DNA of 64,000 bases from contig MU394091.1 in the NCBI GenBank assembly GCA_022578605.1, positions 300,002 to 364,001 of the forward strand, given 5' to 3'. Below are positions 35,552 to 46,754 of this stretch, in pieces; the first letter of the stretch is position 1, and the number at the start of each line of letters is the position of its first letter. A model generated the notes under the pieces. The model did not search any database. It was not told where the DNA came from and saw only the letters and a program-made list of their open reading frames with translations. A program made the position numbers and the translations under genes. This DNA is from Camillea tinctor. Lineage: Eukaryota > Ascomycota > Sordariomycetes > Xylariales > Xylariaceae.

Positions 35552-36486
35552 CAGGAAGGTGGCGTCATTTACGGCTTGATGATTCCGTACCAGCGGCCTG
35601 CTCACCCGATGGTATGGACTAGTTATTAGACTGATGGATATCTTTATAGGAACGAAACACAGATTAGAAGCAGCTTGCTGGTTTTAGCAAATACTCCGAA
35701 GGGGGTTTGATAGTGACTACTATACAGCAGTATCAACTCAGGCACTAGTCCTATACAGAGCAGAGCATCGCCAGCCCTCGAACATATCCCCTACTTACCC
35801 ACGCTCTTGCAGCCCCCATCCGACTTATCGCTTCCAAAGTAGTGGGAACAGTGCTACCTGGGAAGGTAATAAATCACAACTCGACAACAGAAACATGACA
35901 AGTGGTAGAGGAGAGACCGCTTATTGCTGACCCTTTCCTTGCAGATTCTTGGTAACTTGCAGCAACCCCTTTTTCGCCCTGGCAACTCGTTGGTAGATCA
36001 AATAAGTATCCATGAGGTAAAGTCCAATAAGGTATGGCCTGTGTGCCCAAATATCACTTAAAAGAAAAATGGGCGGATGCGGATGTTCAGGGGGGAACTA
36101 GCCAGGTTGGAAAAAGAAACACGAGAGAAGAATGAAACAAAATAAGCGACATGATAATAGAAAGTTCTATCCCAGGATTAACTCCCACAATCCGAAAAAC
36201 GTCGAGAAAGAGGAAGAAAAATAATAATAATAATAGAGAGAGAAAATTTTTTTTTCTCTTTGATTACTTCGCGTAATCCGCGCATCATCATAAAGTGACC
36301 AGGGTCAGCAAGGATTTCAAATCAACCCTTTAATTTTCCGACGAGACGAAGACAGGAAAAAAAAATGTTTTAACACACCAAGATTTCAAGAAACTCGCCG
36401 ACTAGGGGGTTAGGAAAAGAGCAATTTTACCTTTAATCTCTAACTTCTGCCACGTCTTCGCCTTCGCATCCATATGCCAGCGTCGT
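35552..36486. other. Spacer with simple repeats
   Basis: Contains an ATA/TAA microsatellite near 36218-36232 and A- and T-rich runs. No gene seen. Confidence 0.4.
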
Positions 36487-37253
36487 TCACGCCGCGACCA
36501 CAACCACGACCACAACCACGACGCTCGCAGCAGCCAAACTCCCATGCGCCAAGCGCCCCGCGCACGCACCATCGCGGCCCAGTGCACCAGCACATCCCTT
36601 ACGACCGCGCATAAGTCCGAGGGAGACCCCTTCGGCAGCATGCCTCTCGCAGGAGGATGAGACGAAAGAAGCTGGCGTCAGGATGAGGATATCCTCAGCA
36701 GTGCTTACATGTTGGCCAGGGGGGGGAGGCGGCCAGGTCGTGCGCAAAACGCGCTATCATCGTGCGACTGCAACCACACAGACAGCAGGAACCACGTGAG
36801 CTGCATGCCGGCGTGCGCAGGCGAGAAGCCGACGTGGTCGGGGATCTTGGCTTGGGTCGAGGGGGCCAGTGCTGGCATGCTGGTGCGTGTTAACGTTGCG
36901 CTGAGAGAGCGGCCTGCTGGTGGGGACGAGAAGTTGGGTCGTTCGTGAGAGTGGTGGTGGTAGTATTCATTAGGCCGTAGATGTAGTTGGTGGCGTAGAC
37001 AGAATCCAACGCTCATCTGCATATTGGCGGGCGAGTAGTCCGGGGTGTCGAACTGGACGGAACCGGTCGACCTTGTGTCGTTATCGCTCCGTAGCGGCGG
37101 CGGCGGCGGCACGCAGGACCCCGCGCCAGTAACGTCTTCCAGGCTGCCAACACCGCCGACGAGGATGGCAGGCTGTGGGTCATCGGGTGACACCATAGCG
37201 GAACGCCGGTGGGATGTAGATTGCGCTACAAAGCTTAGCCTTACGAAGTTCAA
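36487..37253 (-). other. GC-rich island with open frames, gene status unclear
   Basis: Between AT-rich flanks this stretch turns GC-rich and stays open on the minus strand for 182 codons (36705-37253), with a second frame continuing to 36487. The reading has proline runs and a hydrophobic piece (MQLTWFLLSVWLQ) but no recognisable domain. The + strand is also open in places, as GC-rich DNA often is. The tandem CCACAA/CCACGA repeats at 36496-36522 cause the valine run in one frame. It may be a decayed gene or a promoter/CpG-like island. Confidence 0.3.
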
Positions 37254-38191
37254 TGAGGGATCGTCGTGAGGCGCCTTTAGGGTAGATGCTAGTCACTGGT
37301 TTCCGTCTGTTAGTGTTAGCGTCACTCGCCGCGCCCTTGGCAAGCTCGGCTGCTCGGACACGTAGTCTTCGATGTCACCCATGTTGATGGTCGACATATC
37401 CGATGTGATAATCTGTTCTGCCACCGTGATGAGATTCAGGATTGGCGATGTGGCGTAGGTGCCTCATAGAGCCTCGAGGGCATCCTCCACCTTGGTCAGA
37501 TCTGCAGTCGGTTATGCGGTTTGTAGGGGTGTCCGCCCGCTTGGGTAAGCCATATTAACGTTAACCCGCACCTTAGATTCGTCGTTATTATTGTGGTCGT
37601 CATCCTATGTTTAATGTGTTATTGTGTAGATAATAGGTATCTCTATACTGCCATGTACCTATAGAGGGAAAAGGATAATTAAAAATTACCATGTATGCTT
37701 CATAGCAAAACAACTCAAGCGGGAATTTCCTAGGACTCTCTAAAATTTACGAAGTGACTAACATAGCGTAGGATTCGATCAACCCAGTCTTCTCCAAGCC
37801 TTGATTGCCGGTGTGGCTTTTTATACAACCAATCGTTTCTGTATGATCACTGCTATCACCGGCAGTCATATGGCAATCAGGCCAAGACATGGAGCCATGC
37901 ATGTTGACCACTCAAGGCCAAAGCTGATTTGCGCCACTTACATTATATGCATCCCGCATGGCGTTCTTTATTTGAACGCAGTGATAATCGTGCAGCTGAC
38001 AGAGCCCTCCTTTATGTAAAATGTTGCGGATAAGCCAAAACTTAAAATAGAGGCCTTTAGGTTGCTACGGGTGAAGAGGTTTCACGACGAAGTGTTTCGA
38101 TTGATCGGGGGTATCTTCATTCCTTCCCAAACGCCTGCCTTGACGCCTCAATCCAGCCAACTAGCCGAATATTTGTTAGTAAAGTAGGTAA
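37254..38191. other. Spacer
   Basis: Minus-strand text around 37300-37450 looks weakly coding (ITSDMSTINMGDIEDYVSEQ) and may belong with the GC-rich island. The remainder is AT-rich without features. Confidence 0.35.
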
Positions 38192-38775
38192 CTATTCCCC
38201 AGTATCTTCAGAATCACGCATGATCTGTTCATACGCCCAGTTCTCTAGAGCCATAGCATCCTCTGTAGTTATGGCCTCCTTGTCTGGCAAATCCCCCACC
38301 TCACAGAAGAGACATTTGCAATCTTCCTGGCAATTCCAATTTCTTGTCTCCTGTCCTTGTTGCACCTGTAAATGCAGGGCTACAGTGATACGATGGGCCT
38401 CATCAGCAAGGTTTGCGCGGATAAACTCAGCCCCGTCTCTCAAGTCTGAAATGTGATGTTGCTCCGGCATACGATTGTCGTCGGTATTTGGATCTATTTC
38501 TTCGCAAGTCTTCTCCAGTAAATCTATCTGCCACATCAAGAACTTGTAATGGTTGATGTTTGCCATTAATTTGTGGTATTCTTCGAAATCATCCCCGCGA
38601 TCCAATGGGGCAAATTCCTTTTTAGAATGAAAATTACAATATTAGCTATTCAATTCTTTCCCAGTCATGCGATAGTACATACCAGCACCCGCATGAAAAA
38701 ACGGATACGTCCTCGTATATCGTGGTACGCCCAAGACACATCATATTGCAGGCCAGTAACATTGTGCCCCTCCAT
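38192..38775 (-). CDS. Conserved-looking hypothetical protein, 172 aa, with Cys cluster
   Basis: Two exons, 38775-38683 and 38617-38192, separated by a 65-nt GT-AG intron, give 172 residues (MEGHNVTGLQYDVSWAYHDI at the start). The composition is acidic and helical, with no membrane segments. A cluster NCQEDCKCLFC (C-x4-C-x-C-x2-C) near residue 133-143 could bind metal. The 5' end is uncertain: codons upstream of the ATG stay open for about ten triplets, so a further 5' exon may exist. I do not recognise the family. No neighbour within 4 kb gives functional context. Confidence 0.55.
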
Positions 38776-39932
38776 ATTGTCATAGTCTTGAAGAAAGGAG
38801 TTTTGATGTTAACCCGTCATGGCTTCTAGGAATGAGCTGCTGACCAGATGTTGGTGATATTGCAGTCTAGAAAAAAAAAGTAGGTAGCTTTGTTCTCACT
38901 GAAATGAGGTTCGAAGAATGAAAGAACTTTAATGGTACCATGGTATGTATTGTTTATGATTTGGTTTAACTATTTACTTCCATGCAAACAATATGTAAGC
39001 CTAGCATTGTCGTCGATTTAGCATATATAGGAGAACAAATCTAGTAGACATCTACTAGTACTTTAGAAGCCACGCGTAGCAAACGGACATACTTATGTAC
39101 AGTCTACACTGAGTACCTAAAGTACTATGGAAACGAGAGAATTGCTAGAAATAAATCAGTATCTATATGCCTAATCTCGACATATCTGCCTTTTATCTCA
39201 CTTAAAAAAAAGTATGACCTGCGTATAGATACATGAAACAGACAATTATAGCATCTATATTTTCACGGGTTGTGAGCTAAAGGTTCAGAGAAGAGATCAC
39301 CTCGAAGCAGATGTCTACTGTAACATCGATTCAAGGGTCGTTGGTGTTGGATAAAGTACCATCGACTACACCACGTTTGTCTCAATATACCTATATGAAT
39401 GTTTTGTGGAAGGTGCTGGTGCTTTGTGCCTTGTAACCACAACGATAGTCTAATAATTGTTCATGTCGTTAGACACAGAACGTTGGATTTTGCCTGCTAC
39501 AGCCGCCTTTTGTTAGTGCGAGCCCCTCTTGTTTATTTTATAACGGCGCTCACAGACTGCTTTTTCTCAAATCGTGTCATAAAGGCCCGTGGTATGTGTG
39601 CGTGTATTACTTGAGGCTATGCTTTGTTCTAATCTGCATTCTTCTAGTGATTTGTTATCTCTGTTTGTATCCTTAACATGACGTTTTGTCGACCATCACC
39701 CAAGCTATTATCCCTAGCCAACCACAGATTTCTGCTCTCTGTACATCAATAAAAGTCCCTCTTTGCAAGATGTATGCATCACACACTTTCACAAGTTTTC
39801 ATGATATAAGAGAGTGGATTTTCCTTTTGACTGATGTAAGAATGTTGTATTACAGTTCAAGGTGAAGGATATACATTACGTATGAAAAGTGATAGGTCTA
39901 TCTATCAATACCTTGTCAGACATAATGCATTA

Positions 39933-40068
39933 TGCCACAAGGAACCAAGCAAATATTTAGGTAATCAATATGTTGTTGTACGAGGAATCTAGAACTACCT
40001 AGTGTACAACTGCATATGTCGGCTTTACATATGGGCACACTTTCTTCGTTCTAACATAACCTTTGACA
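39933..40068. mobile_element. Degraded solo LTR, second copy
   Basis: TGCCACAAGGAACCAAGCAA and the following AGGTAATCAATATGTTGTTG match the solo LTR at 18928-19054, with most differences being G-to-A or C-to-T. The end is TTTGACA, as in copy 1. The pentamers outside the ends are CATTA (39928-39932) and CATTG (40069-40073), a target duplication with one transition. The pattern fits repeat-induced point mutation or age. Confidence 0.6.
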
Positions 40069-43000
40069 CATTGGATCATATGGAACACTTGATTGGTTTT
40101 CGCAAGTGTTCATACAATTACAGCTTGCATCGCATTTTATTCCACTCCTCTTACCTTGGTATAGGATCCATAGGACCAGGGAGAGATGTTGACATATATA
40201 TTCCGCGTATAATACACATGGGCCGCCAGCCACCTCGTTTCGACGCACACAAGGATGGGAAGCACTCGTACCCATCGGCACCATGCCCGTCTTGCGGAGC
40301 ATTCAGTATGGGGATGGTCAACATTGGGGTCTCCGGGAGTGATGAATGAGGGGGGCCGAAAGCTACATTATGACGCAGTGTCGCTAAAGTTTGGAAAAGA
40401 CTACAAGAGAAGAATTGGCCTGCAGAAAGCAGCGGGCCAGACTGGCAAGTCGATTTTCCCTTCCAGGGTTGCAGTCCAGGGAACTGTCACAAGTAGGTAG
40501 GTAATATTAAAGTGGCATAAATTTTCCGATTTGTCCAACACAATTGTCGACTCCACTACCAGGGTATTGCTTCTCTTTACGTACTTGGATTTCAAAGCAG
40601 TCCGGTACTGGGTAGCGTTAATTTCGTAGAAATGGACAATGTCGGTGTGGCAAGTTATCATTCAACCTTGGGTTGCGACCCCGTATCACTTAAACAATGC
40701 TTCGTACATCGACGAGATTGTCGTTGCCAATTTCTGCAAAAGCGCAGGAGCTCTGTGAAACCGGCTCTGTCCACTCCGTAGGATGAAGCCCTGAGGATCT
40801 CCGTGGTAGCTGCGCTATCCACCAAGTCTAATTTTTGTTGTGACTATGGAAGAAAAGTTACCTTGTGTAAATCATATTCTAGATCGTATATATGTTCGAT
40901 CGAGATTTCCGTTGTAGCCTTTCAATCATGTTTGATTGTTTTTCACAACTGCGCCAGAGGAGACTTGGATACTCCTTTATACTATTCAACTTATCGGTGA
41001 TAGGAGACAAGAAGTTAAAGTATATTTAGATGATATTAATCAAGTTTGCCCTGTTACATACTGAATTTGTCGAGTTATTTATTATTAAGTATGGCAACGC
41101 CCTCTAGGGACTTCATTGTTAATCTAGATTATGTGATTCATTCACTGTCAAAATTGTGATGAATTACCCTCCAACGTACGTTGTCCTTTAACAACAAGCG
41201 GCCCATCCCGTATGGGATACCAGATAGTCGGACGCTAGTTTGCCTTTTCCCAGAGAGGAGCGACTCAACTTGATAGGCAAAGCCCTCCCCAATACCCTCT
41301 TCAGCAGCAACGACGGCTGTAATATATAGAGTTAAGCACTATAATCGTTCTACGGACCCATACACCTCGAGTTTATACACTTCAGGATATACCATTATAA
41401 TGGATATTTCTAGGGTGTACATCTCTACTCATTTCCCAGTGACATCAAGAAGATGCATGTGGATATAATGCTGAAGTAGCATAGCCACACGAAGGCCGCC
41501 AGTCTCCAGATGGCACCCAAAACCTCAAACGAGTCATCAGGTTCTCGTGTCCTGGACTTGGGATTACCGTTTACCATCTGCCTACATATCCGATGGCGTG
41601 AGTGTATGACAAACTTAGGGGTAGAGTTAAGATTCTAAAGCATAACGACTGCCAACCATCCCGATGTTAAGGGTATAGTCATATAAATTATTATGGTTAT
41701 CAAAAACAACACTACGATATTACTCTTGCAGTATCCTGCAACTCCTCACATTTTCCCTATGCCAGCCGTCACGATCTGAGCCCCATATGGAGGGAAACGG
41801 TATTGTTGCGCAAGAAACTGAGCTACCTAGGTGACCATGCATAGCAGCGTGACTTGCTAAGCTCAGCTTCTCATACTAGGTGTAATAACGACTTTCTATA
41901 TCGACCTGCTGAGTAATAGACAATAACGTCAGTGAGAGAGAAGGGGGTGTACTTCTCCGTGGAAAGAGAATATATTATAGCCACTTCGCGACGTTTTCCC
42001 TTACTCTCCTCGGGTTATGTACAGCTTTTATATACCACTTGTGTATAGAGTTGTTAAGTACTCGGTTCTCTCTCTCTCTTTAATCCCGTTCAGTAGTTTA
42101 AAACATATAATTCGAATATTAAAGCCATAAACTCATCATTGTTCTTGGATTGGATGCTGATGCTCTGATAGTCTTTTGTACTATAAATTGCTTAACGGCT
42201 ATAAGTTTGGTTACTGCATAAAGAAAAGTTTACGCACTTTCACTTAAACTATAGACTCAGTTGGATGAGGACTTACTATCCAAGATAAGTTCTTGCTTTG
42301 TCCAACCATTGCTTCTATAACATGATGAGAAACAATTCGCGGCCTAGCATTCTAACGCGGTATCACACTGTAGAACAAACTTGATGAAAGGAAACACGCC
42401 ATCTGATAATGAATTCTTGATATACTAGTTAGGGGAAGAGTCAGGATTGAAGTTCGATTCTAATCCTAGTTTATATACAGATCGATGTTTTATAAATTTT
42501 TTGAGGTGGCTACAAATTTTGCTCATTATTTGATTTATGCTCTACGTTAAACCTTTTTTCTTTTGCGAACCTCTTAGAACAGTATTTTGATCCTATGCGG
42601 CAGATAGATCTTATGCAAATGTAAAAGATCTCACTATTGAAGTATAGGATAATATGTGGTATTAGGGTTATGAGATGGCTTGTCAGATGTAAGGATGGTA
42701 TGTGGTCAATTGACTTACAAGTAGCCACTAGAATTTCTCAGCATAGTTTTTTCTTTATAAAAAAAAATCAGAACTAAAAAATCTTACCTCAAAGTTCCTC
42801 ATCCCTTAACTCAAAATTAGTAGCAGTTCCCGCCCGTCTATCCGTCTGTCCGCCAGCTCGGTATCTGTCTTCGCCACCTCGCATCGGCTTTTAAGTTGAC
42901 ATAGTTATTGGGATGGGATGAGAACGAAACTATCGTGATGTCGCTTGGCGCTAATGATTAATCTGCCCTCTATACGTTATGTTGTTATTGAATACCGTTT

Positions 43001-43488
43001 CGGTCTTCCTAGAGGGCCCCAATACCCAACCAACATCACCACCCGCTGAGCACGTGCTTAGTCTAGAGGCGAGCCGCCTCTTCTCCCTCTACATGCACGT
43101 CGATCCAGGTGAGCGGGCTTCAGAATTTAGGCAAAATTGCTAGCTCCGGCATATTCCATTCAGTGTGCCATCGCCGGACTACACCGCAAGCCCGGGTGTT
43201 TTGGGGCAGCGGGCGCTGCGGTTCTCCTCGTGGCGATGGCTTCTGATTCGTCAGTCGTTTCCCGAATAGGAAATGGGTCAGGAGCTCGAGACAGTAATTA
43301 TCGGCGGTTTTACTCGCATCTAGATGCGCCCTGCTGACTTATCAATTTTTATCTTTGTCTTCAGACTCTTTTGCGGGGGAAAAGGGCTTGGGCAAATGAT
43401 ATTACTTAACCACGTATTTTGGAGAGCACCCTACTTGGCGGTTACACCTTCGGACTCCAATGAGCGCTGTTGTTATTCAATCGAGTTC

Positions 43489-43541
43489 CGGAATTCGTGT
43501 CCGGAGAGTCGAATGGTAAAGGTCCCGGAATTCGAAGTCCG
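43489..43541. promoter_or_regulatory. Tandem CGG/CCG inverted triplets upstream of the dioxygenase gene
   Basis: Two related units, CGGAATTCGTGTCCG (spacer 9) at 43489-43503 and CGGAATTCGAAGTCCG (spacer 10) at 43526-43541, lie 330-380 bp upstream of the ATG at 43867. Both have zinc-cluster site architecture, but the spacer sequence differs from the quartet at 18-20 kb. Confidence 0.35.
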
Positions 43542-43866
43542 AACGATACTCAAATATAAAATCGTTCCGGCCCTAGGGGCTCTTCGGGCGAGGAATGCTA
43601 CGTCCACGATATCACCTTTGGAACACGAGACTGAAAATTCATATTGGACATCCGTTCAACCTGCCCTTACGCGATCAAATCTCAAGCTAGCCTTAGAAAC
43701 CTAAGGGTCGTGGTTGAGTCACGTCAATCTCTTGAATTCTCATATACATCAGTCCAGGCACTCTTTCGACTTAAAGCAAATATCTCGGGCTAGTTTTCGA
43801 TTGCCGCCAATAAAGTCCAGCTATCCAACAGTGTAAGAGAGTTGACTGAGTCTCGATCTATCTATC

Positions 43867-45075
43867 ATGGCAGCGTCCGCGCTGAAGGAGAGCCTTGGCA
43901 GGGGCCTATCAGCTCTCGGAAATGCGGCGAGGACCGTTTCCGTCCGCAAGCCGGGATCGCTAGAAGAACTGAAGTGGCTCGCCTCGCAAAAGGTCGGGCA
44001 ATCTGAATACAAGCTGGCCAAATCCATTCAGGCTAATGTACCGCATTACGACCTCTCATCAACACGCATATCTGACACGGAAGCGGTGGCCCAGCTCCAG
44101 GATGAGTGGTACCGCGTGCTGGAGAGCGGACCAGGCGTTATCGTGCTACAGAACTTCTTCACCGACAAGCCGTGCCTCGAGCAGTCCAACGCAGCCTTCG
44201 ACCGCATCATCGAGCGGGAAGCTCAGTCCGCCAAGGGCGATCACTTCGCGGCGTCGGGGGCTAACTCGCGCATATGGAACTCGTTCCAGAAGCACGCGGA
44301 GGATGACCCGTCGAGCTTCGTGCGGTACTATGCCAACGCCTGGCTGGCACGAGTCAGCGAGGCGTGGCTGGGACCCAATTATCAGGTCACGGCGCAGGTC
44401 AACATAGTGCGGCCGGGAGGCAAGCCGCAGTCGCCGCACCGGGACTACCATCTAGGGTTCCAGACGGCGGTGGCGTGCGCGCGGTTCCCGCGGGGGGCAC
44501 ACCTCGCAAGCCAGTACCTGACGTTGCAGGGCGGGGTGGCGCACTCGGATATGCCGCTAGAGAGCGGACCGACGCGGGTACTGCCCTTCTCGCAGCGGTT
44601 GGCCGAGGGGTACATAGCGTGGCGGGAGCGGGAGTTCGCGGAGTACTTTGAGGAGAACTGGGTCAGCGTACCGATGCGGGCCGGCGACGCCATCTTTTTC
44701 AACCCAGCAGTGATGCATGCAGCAGGCGAGAATAAGAGCAAAGATGTGAACCGGAGCGCAAACTTGCTGCAGGTTAGCAGCGCGTTCGGGAGACCGATGG
44801 AGCACGTCAACGGCATCAAGGTAATCCGCAGCTGCTGGGAAGAGCTGAAGAAGCTCGCACGTGAGAATGGAAATGGGCAGGGAACGGCGGCCCTCGTGAC
44901 AGCGGTAGCGGATGGGTACCCATTCCCATCTAACTTGGATAAGAGACAACCTGGTCCAGGCGGGATGGCACCTACTAGTGAGGTGGATGTTCTCCGGGAA
45001 GGGTTGGAGAAGGATTGGAATACCGATCAGGTTATTGAGGCAGTTCAGCAGTTGAGAGAAGATTCTTCATACTGA
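43867..45075 (+). CDS. Phytanoyl-CoA dioxygenase (PhyH)-family Fe(II)/2-oxoglutarate enzyme, 402 aa
   Basis: A single long exon with high third-position GC, unlike the genes to its left. The iron-binding facial triad is visible as PHRDYH (His191, Asp193) and VMHAAGENKS (His284), with Arg296 (NRSANL) placed to bind 2-oxoglutarate. YLTLQGG and GPTRVLPFSQR are the usual strands between them. The family hydroxylates small molecules using O2 and 2-oxoglutarate; several members act in fungal secondary metabolism, others in unknown primary roles. No peroxisomal C-terminal SKL (it ends DSSY). It could be the rightmost member of the accessory locus or the first gene of the conserved block; base composition favours the latter. 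Intact. Antisense frames here are shadows. Confidence 0.88.
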   Translation: MAASALKESLGRGLSALGNAARTVSVRKPGSLEELKWLASQKVGQSEYKLAKSIQANVPHYDLSSTRISDTEAVAQLQDEWYRVLESGPGVIVLQNFFTDKPCLEQSNAAFDRIIEREAQSAKGDHFAASGANSRIWNSFQKHAEDDPSSFVRYYANAWLARVSEAWLGPNYQVTAQVNIVRPGGKPQSPHRDYHLGFQTAVACARFPRGAHLASQYLTLQGGVAHSDMPLESGPTRVLPFSQRLAEGYIAWREREFAEYFEENWVSVPMRAGDAIFFNPAVMHAAGENKSKDVNRSANLLQVSSAFGRPMEHVNGIKVIRSCWEELKKLARENGNGQGTAALVTAVADGYPFPSNLDKRQPGPGGMAPTSEVDVLREGLEKDWNTDQVIEAVQQLREDSSY

Positions 45076-45762
45076 GTTAGGGCTGCTTTATGATCTAGAG
45101 CTCACCTATGAACTCAAGAAGCATGAAGTTCAAAATAGGGGGTGCTTCAAATAACTTTCTTAAAATCTTACAACCTTGAGTACTTAGAGATATGATAGCG
45201 CTACGACACTTGAATGGAACTTTAAAGAATGGAGAAACTATAGGAATACGGTAATTCGAATGGATCGATTAAAGAAAACAACATATAGGTATATACAATA
45301 AAAGCAATATGAGTGTTTCTCCTATTTATATGACTGGGTTATGTAAGCTTAGAGGTTGTCCGTTGGTACTCCATATAACCATGCCAACCTAGAAAAGAGA
45401 AATACAAGTGTAACATACCCGGAAGTCTATTTAAACTTAGCGTCCAACGACCGTGCACATACATGTAATGTGTAATTGTAGCGTACATAAGTTACCCAGG
45501 TCAGGGGAGTTTAGAGCCCCACTAGAGGTAAATCACTTGTTACTTGTTACTGGGTAGGCTATTAGACAGCTTGAGCCCAGGCTATTAGACAACCCCGCGT
45601 CGGCACATGCAAACGAAAACAAAAAGTAAACAATTTACATCACTCAACTTACATCACTTACATCACTTACAACTGCTGTCCCTGGCCACCCTTTTGACAT
45701 AGACAGCATAAAATACATCTATATAAGATACATTCATTGGGAACCCCAGCCAATTCTAACCA
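45076..45762. other. Intergenic
   Basis: AT-rich, 3' of the dioxygenase and promoter of Spc19. It contains a direct repeat of about 14 bp, AGGCTATTAGACA, near 45556 and 45581, and a tandem TTACATCAC/TTACATCACTTAC stretch at 45635-45670. Confidence 0.45.
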
Positions 45763-46406
45763 ATGGCCACTACGTCGGCAGGCGGTTCCGCCTCGTACGG
45801 GGATTGCGTAGCCGCCTTACGCAGTTCACTTTCTTACCTTGAGTCTTCCGTCTCGACTCTCGGGAATGGCGTGTCCGACTTCCCGCGTCTCGTGAATGTG
45901 CTGAAGACCGTTCGGGTACGTACATATATATATACACCTAACATATCATATATACATATACACATCTATATGTATAGCTTGCCTCGAACCCGCTATAACT
46001 AACGCACTTACACCAGCACTACGAGCTCGTCCCCCAGCCCACCCTCGCCGCCGCCGAGGCCTCCCTTCGCGATGAGATAGGACCCGCGATTGCGACGCTT
46101 CTCGACCGCGCCGACGCGCACATTGACCGGGTGGAGCGGCACATTTCGGCGCTCAAGGCGCGGTCGGAGTTGCAGCAGGGGCGTCTCGAGGACGCGATCG
46201 AGGCGCCGCGGCAGCGGGCGGGAATTAGCAACAAGAACAAGCAGCAGCAGCTCGACGCGACGGCGAAGAAGCGAGCGCGGGCACTACGCCAGCGCAAGGA
46301 GGCGCTGCAATATAGCGTTGAGAGGCTCGAGCTCGAGGTGTTGCAGAAGGAACGGGAGCTACGGAAAAGGCTCGAGAACGCAGCGACGGCGACGGCGACA
46401 CCGTGA
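45763..46406 (+). CDS. SPC19: DASH/Dam1 complex subunit Spc19, 180 aa
   Basis: Two exons, 45763-45915 and 46017-46406; the intron contains a TA/TATAC repeat. The N-terminal helix CVAALRSSLSYLESSVSTLG and the block VSDFPRLVNVLKTVRHYELV with PQPTLAAAEASL are the signature of fungal Spc19. The second half is an alanine/arginine/glutamate-rich coiled coil (QRKEALQYSVERLELEVLQK). Function known from yeast: a component of the ten-protein DASH ring that couples kinetochores to spindle microtubules, in the nucleus. Length fits filamentous ascomycete orthologues. No paralogue or lesion seen; ordinary housekeeping gene. Confidence 0.88.
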
Positions 46407-46714
46407 AACCAGTTTCCTCATCTCTACTGTTTCCATTTTTTAATGATCGCTTGGAGATGGCGGTGAAAAAAACAGGATGGGAAAAAAATAGAAGCAAAGA
46501 CTGGAACAAACAGAAAAGACCAAAAGAGAAGAGAGGAAGCGAAGAAGGAAAACATATCATCCGTGCGGTAGTTCGATGTCTTTGCGGAGATTACTTACCT
46601 ACCTATCTACCCAACTTCTTTGCTACTTACAACCCACCTACTGTCGCGATAGCAAGGACGAAACAATAACCGAGAATACCTACCATACCCTCAATACCAG
46701 AAGAAAAAACATGC

Positions 46715-46754
<40 letters not shown>

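Larger units (their letters stand above)
38776..43866. other. 5-kb AT-rich spacer
   Basis: Apart from the degraded LTR (39933-40068), a possible third LTR piece near 41767-41830 and the paired CGG/CCG motifs at 43489-43541, I see nothing definite. Frames at 40002-40349 and 43324-43704 (+) lack family features. A CT microsatellite lies at 42067-42080. Confidence 0.4.

Noticed and set aside
43324..43704. 126-codon open frame upstream of the dioxygenase
   Set aside because: No recognisable motif; it overlaps the paired CGG/CCG motifs and looks like promoter sequence.
44146..44949. Several antisense and shifted frames over the PhyH gene
   Set aside because: Shadows of a GC-rich coding exon; the sense frame has the full iron-binding motif set.
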